Source: Actinomycetes bacterium
GTDB taxonomy: Bacteria; Actinomycetota; Acidimicrobiia; Acidimicrobiales; JAJYPT01
Reading direction: 5' to 3'
Assembly: GCA_021795135.1 (NCBI GenBank)
Contig: JAJYPT010000050.1
Span: forward strand, 1 to 10,370
Length of the DNA: 10,370 nt
Both the position numbers and the translations under genes were made by a program. Below the pieces are notes generated by a model. The model was given only the letters and a program-made list of their open reading frames with translations. It searched no databases and was not told the DNA's origin. Of the stretch, positions 7,629-10,370 are shown one piece after another (the first letter of the stretch is position 1; each line of letters begins with the position of its first letter).

Positions 7629-8467
7629 AGGTTCTCTTGTGAAGATAGATCTTCAGAATCAAATAGCAAAGAAGCTAAGTGGTCACATATGTGATGAAAT
7701 TCTGGCTGGCGTAGTAACTCAGAAGTACGAGGTCTTGCAAAAGGAACTTCTATATGAGCTATAATCCTACCCGGCCTTGGACTAAATAAATAAACATCAT
7801 CAGATAAAAAAACTGCTTCAGAAATAGAATGTGTCACCAACAAAGTAGTTGCTAAGTATTGACTCCAAATACGTTGCAATTCTATATTTAATCTACGCCG
7901 CGTCATTTCATCAAGGGCTCCAAAAGGCTCGTCTAATAGAAGTACTTTTGGTTCAATTGCCAAAGCTCGTGCAATTGCAACCCTTTGACGCATTCCTCCA
8001 GATAATTCTGCTGGACGAGCTTTTTCAAAACCAGTTAGTTTCACTAAAGAGATAAGATCACGTATGATTTCTTTTTCTGGTTTGCGACCTGCTATCTCTA
8101 GTGGAAGTTTAATATTTGCTTCAACATTTTTCCAAGGCAATAAGGCTGCTTCTTGGAACGCAACTCCAATATGGTGAGCTAAGCGAGCTTGGCGAGGATG
8201 CTCCCCATGTAACAATATAGATCCAGAAGAAGGCTCTTCAAGGTCAGCTATCATTTTCAAAACTGTAGATTTTCCACATCCAGAAGGACCAAGCAAAGCT
8301 GTAAAGCTTCCTCTTTTGGCTTGTATATCCACTCCCGCTAAAGCTAAAGTCTGATTTTTTTTTGATCCATAAACCTTTTCGACACTTTTTAAAAAGATCC
8401 CATCAGCTAAATTGGTTTCAGAATTAATAAGATCTTTTGAATGAGATTCAAAATAAAGTGCACTCAT
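7625..8467 (-). CDS. ABC transporter ATP-binding protein (nitrate/sulfonate/pyrimidine-type importer)
   Basis: This 280-residue ATPase has all hallmark motifs: Walker A GPSGCGKST (60-68), Q-loop AFQEAALLPWKN (103-114), signature LSGGMRQRVAIARAL (155-169), Walker B VLLLDEPFGALDE (175-187) and switch His213 (LLVTH). The LLPWKNVEANIKLPLE stretch is typical of the SsuB/TauB/NrtD/ThiZ branch. About 25 N-terminal residues precede the nucleotide-binding domain, slightly more than usual. The two ATPase subunits of the dimer would power uptake through the fused permease encoded next. The start overlaps the binding-protein stop as ATGA (8467-8464) and the stop overlaps the permease start likewise, so subunit ratios are probably set by coupled translation. 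Confidence 0.95.
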   Translation of the reverse strand: MSALYFESHSKDLINSETNLADGIFLKSVEKVYGSKKNQTLALAGVDIQAKRGSFTALLGPSGCGKSTVLKMIADLEEPSSGSILLHGEHPRQARLAHHIGVAFQEAALLPWKNVEANIKLPLEIAGRKPEKEIIRDLISLVKLTGFEKARPAELSGGMRQRVAIARALAIEPKVLLLDEPFGALDEMTRRRLNIELQRIWSQYLATTLLVTHSISEAVFLSDDVYLFSPRPGRIIAHIEVPFARPRTSELLRQPEFHHICDHLASLLFDSEDLSSQENL

Positions 8468-9621
8468 AATTTGATTCCTGATCTATAAACTTTGGATAAT
8501 ATTTCATTGCTAAACATAGAAGTTGTAGCCTTGACATTGCCATAAGACAAAGATTTGATTGTTCCAGCAATAGTTTGAGGAGTCATCCAAAACAATCCAT
8601 GCTTGGCCGTATTGGAATCAGAAACAAATTGATTTTGTTCTTGGGCATCAAGTTTTTGCTGAACTGGATTCAAATGAAGATTTGCCCCAAATTTAGTTAC
8701 TGCTAATTTAGCCGCTTCATCTGGATGAGCAATCGCTTGACTCCACCCTTTTGATTCTCCTGACATAAGACTGGTAATTTGCTTAGACATTATAGGATCT
8801 TTTAAATCAGAACCTCGAACTATATATACGTCATCCATCATTGGATAATTGAAATTATTTAATAAAAATGCATATGTAGGAACTCCTTTTAATCTCAATA
8901 CAATAGGTTCATTAGTGTAAAAAGCAACCAATCCATCTATTTCTCCTGTTGCTAAAGGAGTAGGATCAAAACCTACTGTCACAACATTTATTTGACTGGC
9001 TTTAATATGATTTGCTTTTAGAAAAGATTGCCAAATAGGTTCATTAGTAGGACTAACTCCAATTTTTTTCCCTATCATTTCTTGTGGGTTACGTATAGGA
9101 GCACTAGCCCTAGAAGCTATGCAAGTTGGACTTTTTTGAAAACAAGCTCCAATAATTTTTAAATCAGCTCCATTATTTATAGCCTGAATTACTTCTGCTG
9201 TATGAGTTATACCAACTAAAGCCCTACCAGAGGCAACTATCGGTTCGGGAGCAAGATTAGGACCTCCTGGCAACAAGGTTACATCTATGCCATAGTGACG
9301 ATAATATCCTTTTTCTTCAGCAAAAAAGCTACCAGCAAACTGGACATTTTCTAGATAGTTCAACTGTAAATTAGCTTTGGGTAAAGTTGCAGAACCAGTT
9401 GCGCCAGAGTTAGTTGTTGCAGATGAAGAAGTTCCACAAGCTGCTAGAATTTCAGGAAGAGAACCCATCAAAGCAACGGCACCAATTGCTTTAGCTCCTT
9501 TGGTAAAAAGCTGCCGACGAGATATTACTTTTTGATTCAAAGTCTCATCTAGGTAATTATTATGGGAATCTTTACCCTTATTTGTATTGGAAGCTGAAGA
9601 TGAGATCGGCAGATCAGTCAA
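8464..9621 (-). CDS. Tat-exported NMT1/THI5-like substrate-binding lipoprotein of the ABC importer
   Basis: This 385-residue binding protein has a long polar n-region, a twin-arginine motif SRRQLF with Arg35-Arg36, a moderate hydrophobic stretch (about 45-60) and a lipobox LAAC with Cys62. It should therefore be exported folded by Tat, acylated and anchored outside the membrane. A Ser/Thr/Gly linker (63-80) leads to an NMT1/THI5-like (SsuA/ThiY) fold: NLQLNYLENVQFAG, FFAEEKGYYRHYGIDV, GRALVGITHTAEVIQA, IGKKIGVSPTNEP, PTPLATGEIDGLVAF. ThiY-type relatives bind pyrimidines, in keeping with the ring-opening hydrolase in this operon, but aliphatic-sulfonate binders share the fold. The start is TTG at 9621-9619. 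It is supported by AAGGAG 5 bases upstream and by the lack of any ATG before Met52, which would cut off the signal. It is the first gene of the operon. Confidence 0.92.
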   Translation of the reverse strand: MTDLPISSSASNTNKGKDSHNNYLDETLNQKVISRRQLFTKGAKAIGAVALMGSLPEILAACGTSSSATTNSGATGSATLPKANLQLNYLENVQFAGSFFAEEKGYYRHYGIDVTLLPGGPNLAPEPIVASGRALVGITHTAEVIQAINNGADLKIIGACFQKSPTCIASRASAPIRNPQEMIGKKIGVSPTNEPIWQSFLKANHIKASQINVVTVGFDPTPLATGEIDGLVAFYTNEPIVLRLKGVPTYAFLLNNFNYPMMDDVYIVRGSDLKDPIMSKQITSLMSGESKGWSQAIAHPDEAAKLAVTKFGANLHLNPVQQKLDAQEQNQFVSDSNTAKHGLFWMTPQTIAGTIKSLSYGNVKATTSMFSNEILSKVYRSGIKL

Positions 9622-9626
9622 AATAA

Positions 9627-9632
9627 CTCCTT
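9627..9632 (-). promoter_or_regulatory. Strong Shine-Dalgarno that fixes the TTG start of the binding-protein gene
   Basis: On the minus strand AAGGAG (9632-9627), then TTATT, then TTG (9621-9619). The near-perfect ribosome binding site is the main reason to accept the TTG start codon. Confidence 0.8.
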
Positions 9633-9641
9633 ATTTGTCTT

Positions 9642-9651
9642 TTGTATACAA
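9642..9651. promoter_or_regulatory. Candidate GntR/FadR-subfamily operator TTGTATACAA
   Basis: TTGTATACAA is a perfect 10-bp palindrome 21 bases upstream of the first start codon of the operon. It contains the GT...AC pattern known for FadR-subfamily GntR operators, and this operon ends with such a regulator. From memory, the malonate-operon regulator MatR recognises a site with the same TTGTA/TACA core. The palindrome overlaps the predicted -10 element, so binding would be expected to repress. Confidence 0.6.
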
Positions 9652-9672
9652 TTTATAGGAGCAATATGACAA
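9643..9672 (-). promoter_or_regulatory. Candidate sigma-70-type promoter of the transport and ring-opening operon
   Basis: On the minus strand TTGTCA (9672-9667) lies 18 bases before TATACA (9648-9643). Transcription would start about 15-20 bases before the TTG start codon. The -35 differs from consensus at one base; the -10 and spacing are imperfect. An alternative -10, TATAAA (9657-9652), has no good -35. Confidence 0.45.
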
Positions 9673-9855
9673 GAATAAATTCTAGTCATTACAATTGTGT
9701 TACATCTAGATCATCAACTCATGTTCGAAAATCTTGCCAGTTGTTAAGTCAAAGGTACAAATATCTTTGGGGTTACACGCAACTTCTCAATAGCCCATAA
9801 AACTATTTAGTATAGTTGCAAAAATCAATATGGTGATACGAAAGCAAGCAATGCG

Positions 9856-9907
9856 AAATATAGGTTCAAGTGGCAGCACTAAAAAGACAGTACTTGAACC
9901 TATATTT
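9856..9907. repeat. Perfect 16-bp inverted repeat (long hairpin)
   Basis: AAATATAGGTTCAAGT (9856-9871) and ACTTGAACCTATATTT (9892-9907) are perfect reverse complements around a 20-base spacer. A competing 4-bp hairpin AGTG/CACT (9869-9880) overlaps the left arm. The repeat lies between the end of the membrane-protein gene (10164) and the operon promoter, so on the minus strand it could be a transcript end or processing hairpin, but no T-tract follows on either strand. It could equally be a protein-binding site or a relic of a small mobile element. Confidence 0.7.
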
Positions 9908-9957
9908 ATTTGAATAATAAATTCTATTGAGTTTATTGTTCTCTTTTAAAACTTTTT

Positions 9958-10004
9958 ATCACAGGTGAGACCTCTTTCATCTGCTAATTCTTAATCATAG
10001 GTGA
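9958..10004. repeat. Two copies of an 11-base direct repeat (ATCAyAGGTGA)
   Basis: ATCACAGGTGA (9958-9968) and ATCATAGGTGA (9994-10004) match at 10 of 11 bases and are offset by 36 bases. They lie in the gene-free region. They might be paired protein-binding sites or decayed sequence; nothing else supports a function. Confidence 0.35.
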
Positions 10005-10163
10005 CTTCAACTGAGTCCAGATTGACCGGATAAAGAAATTATAGAAAGAGACTTATAAAAAATCTTATTCTAAAAAACTTCTCCACAAATGTAGAATTAT
10101 CGATTACAAAAACCAAGTCAGTGTCTCCTTCAATCAAGTACTCTCCTCAACAAGTTGATGTAA

Positions 10164-10370
10164 TCAATGCAACGGAAGACCTAATAGGTCTAGCCAAGCA
10201 CTTTGTGCCACAATAATATAAAGATTAGCCAATAAAGACAATAAACCGCCTAGACGCATAGCTTCTGACCATCGCATTTTTGAGGCTGTAAAGGCAATCA
10301 AAACAGCAGTAATTGAAATAGGTAAAAATATGGCGTAATTGAGGGCATTGGTGACAATCAAAGAAAAAGG
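10164..10370 (-). CDS. C-terminal end of a membrane protein, cut by the window edge
   Basis: The frame is open to the right edge (68 codons visible), so the TTG at 10361 is not a credible start and the gene continues beyond the window. The fragment reads as two to three hydrophobic segments with short charged turns (ASKMRWSEAMRLGG between them) and ends LDLLGLPLH. The pattern of a helix, a short basic loop and a Gly-containing last helix resembles the C-terminus of anion or dicarboxylate carriers of the SLC13/DASS type, but this is a weak resemblance and I do not claim it. It points in the same direction as the operon but is separated by about 540 bases. Confidence 0.55.
   Translation of the reverse strand, partial: PFSLIVTNALNYAIFLPISITAVLIAFTASKMRWSEAMRLGGLLSLLANLYIIVAQSAWLDLLGLPLH

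Larger units (their letters stand above)
9618..9689 (-). other. Short upstream reading frame of 23 codons ending on the TTG start
   Basis: An ATG at 9689 opens a 23-residue frame (begins MTRIYSCHIAPIN) whose TGA stop (9620-9618) overlaps the TTG start of the binding-protein gene. No Shine-Dalgarno precedes this ATG, and the favoured promoter would start transcription inside it, so it is likely chance. It matters only if transcription starts further upstream. Confidence 0.12.
9690..10163. other. Intergenic region without a supported gene
   Basis: No frame longer than about 27 codons with a plausible ribosome binding site was found on either strand. The longest one seen (plus strand, ATG near 9830, 27 codons) lacks a Shine-Dalgarno and runs through the inverted repeat. 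The stretch holds a small palindrome ACAATTGT (9691-9698), a 6-bp hairpin AACTAT/ATAGTT (9801-9817), the large inverted repeat at 9856-9907 and an 11-base direct repeat at 9958 and 9994. I see no tRNA or known riboswitch. Confidence 0.5.

Noticed and set aside
7576..7764. Open frame of 62 codons on the plus strand
   Set aside because: It spans the permease/ATPase junction in antisense and has no Shine-Dalgarno or known motif.
7849..8055. Open frame of 68 codons on the plus strand
   Set aside because: It is antisense to the ATPase signature and Walker B region, which is firmly coding on the other strand.
9721..9860. Riboswitch or CRISPR array in the long gap
   Set aside because: No repeated units with regular spacers and no recognisable riboswitch core were seen.
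9860..9880. GGTTCAAGT resembling a tRNA T-loop
   Set aside because: No acceptor, anticodon or D arm can be folded around it; the bases are explained by the inverted repeat.

Overview
The window is AT-rich bacterial DNA (roughly 35-38% G+C by eye). It is dominated by one long leftward gene cluster (minus strand, about 9621 to 2373, possibly on to 1408) that looks like an uptake-and-degradation operon for a nitrogen heterocycle of the pyrimidine, barbiturate or cyanurate type. The host is uncertain. An FGG-type TatA, a twin-arginine lipoprotein signal and a barbiturase-like ring-opening hydrolase would suit an AT-rich actinobacterial lineage, but nothing here proves it.

Layout from left to right. 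(1) 2-1357, plus strand: the 3' part of a phosphoenolpyruvate-protein phosphotransferase (PTS enzyme I type), cut by the window edge. (2) 1408-2202, minus: a TauE/SafE-family membrane permease, convergent with it. (3) 2373-3068, minus: a GntR/FadR-subfamily (FCD) regulator. (4) 3154-3375, minus: TatA. (5) 3410-4558, minus: a three-repeat ring-opening amidohydrolase of the barbiturase/cyanuric acid hydrolase family. (6) 4558-6018, minus: an amidase-signature hydrolase. (7) 6015-7628, minus: an ABC permease with two permease domains fused in one chain. (8) 7625-8467, minus: the ABC ATPase. (9) 8464-9621, minus: a Tat-exported NMT1/THI5-like substrate-binding lipoprotein that starts at TTG. (10) 9622-10163: about 540 bases without a convincing gene, holding the operon promoter and operator candidates and a perfect 16-bp inverted repeat. 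(11) 10164-10370, minus: the C-terminal end of a membrane protein that runs off the right edge.

The five genes from 9621 to 3410 are stitched together by 1-4 base stop/start overlaps (ATGA three times, TAATG once), so they are almost certainly one translationally coupled transcript. The inferred path is capture of the substrate by the lipoprotein, import by the ATPase and fused permease, opening of the ring by the Ser-Lys amidohydrolase, and cleavage of the open-chain ureido or biuret product by the amidase. By analogy with the oxidative pyrimidine route (barbiturate to ureidomalonate to malonate plus urea), the amidase would be a ureidomalonase-like enzyme. The cyanurate route (carboxybiuret hydrolase) is the main alternative. 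TatA would serve export of the binding protein. The GntR regulator probably controls the operon through a TTGTATACAA palindrome that overlaps the predicted -10 element just before the first gene. The exact substrate cannot be settled from sequence alone.
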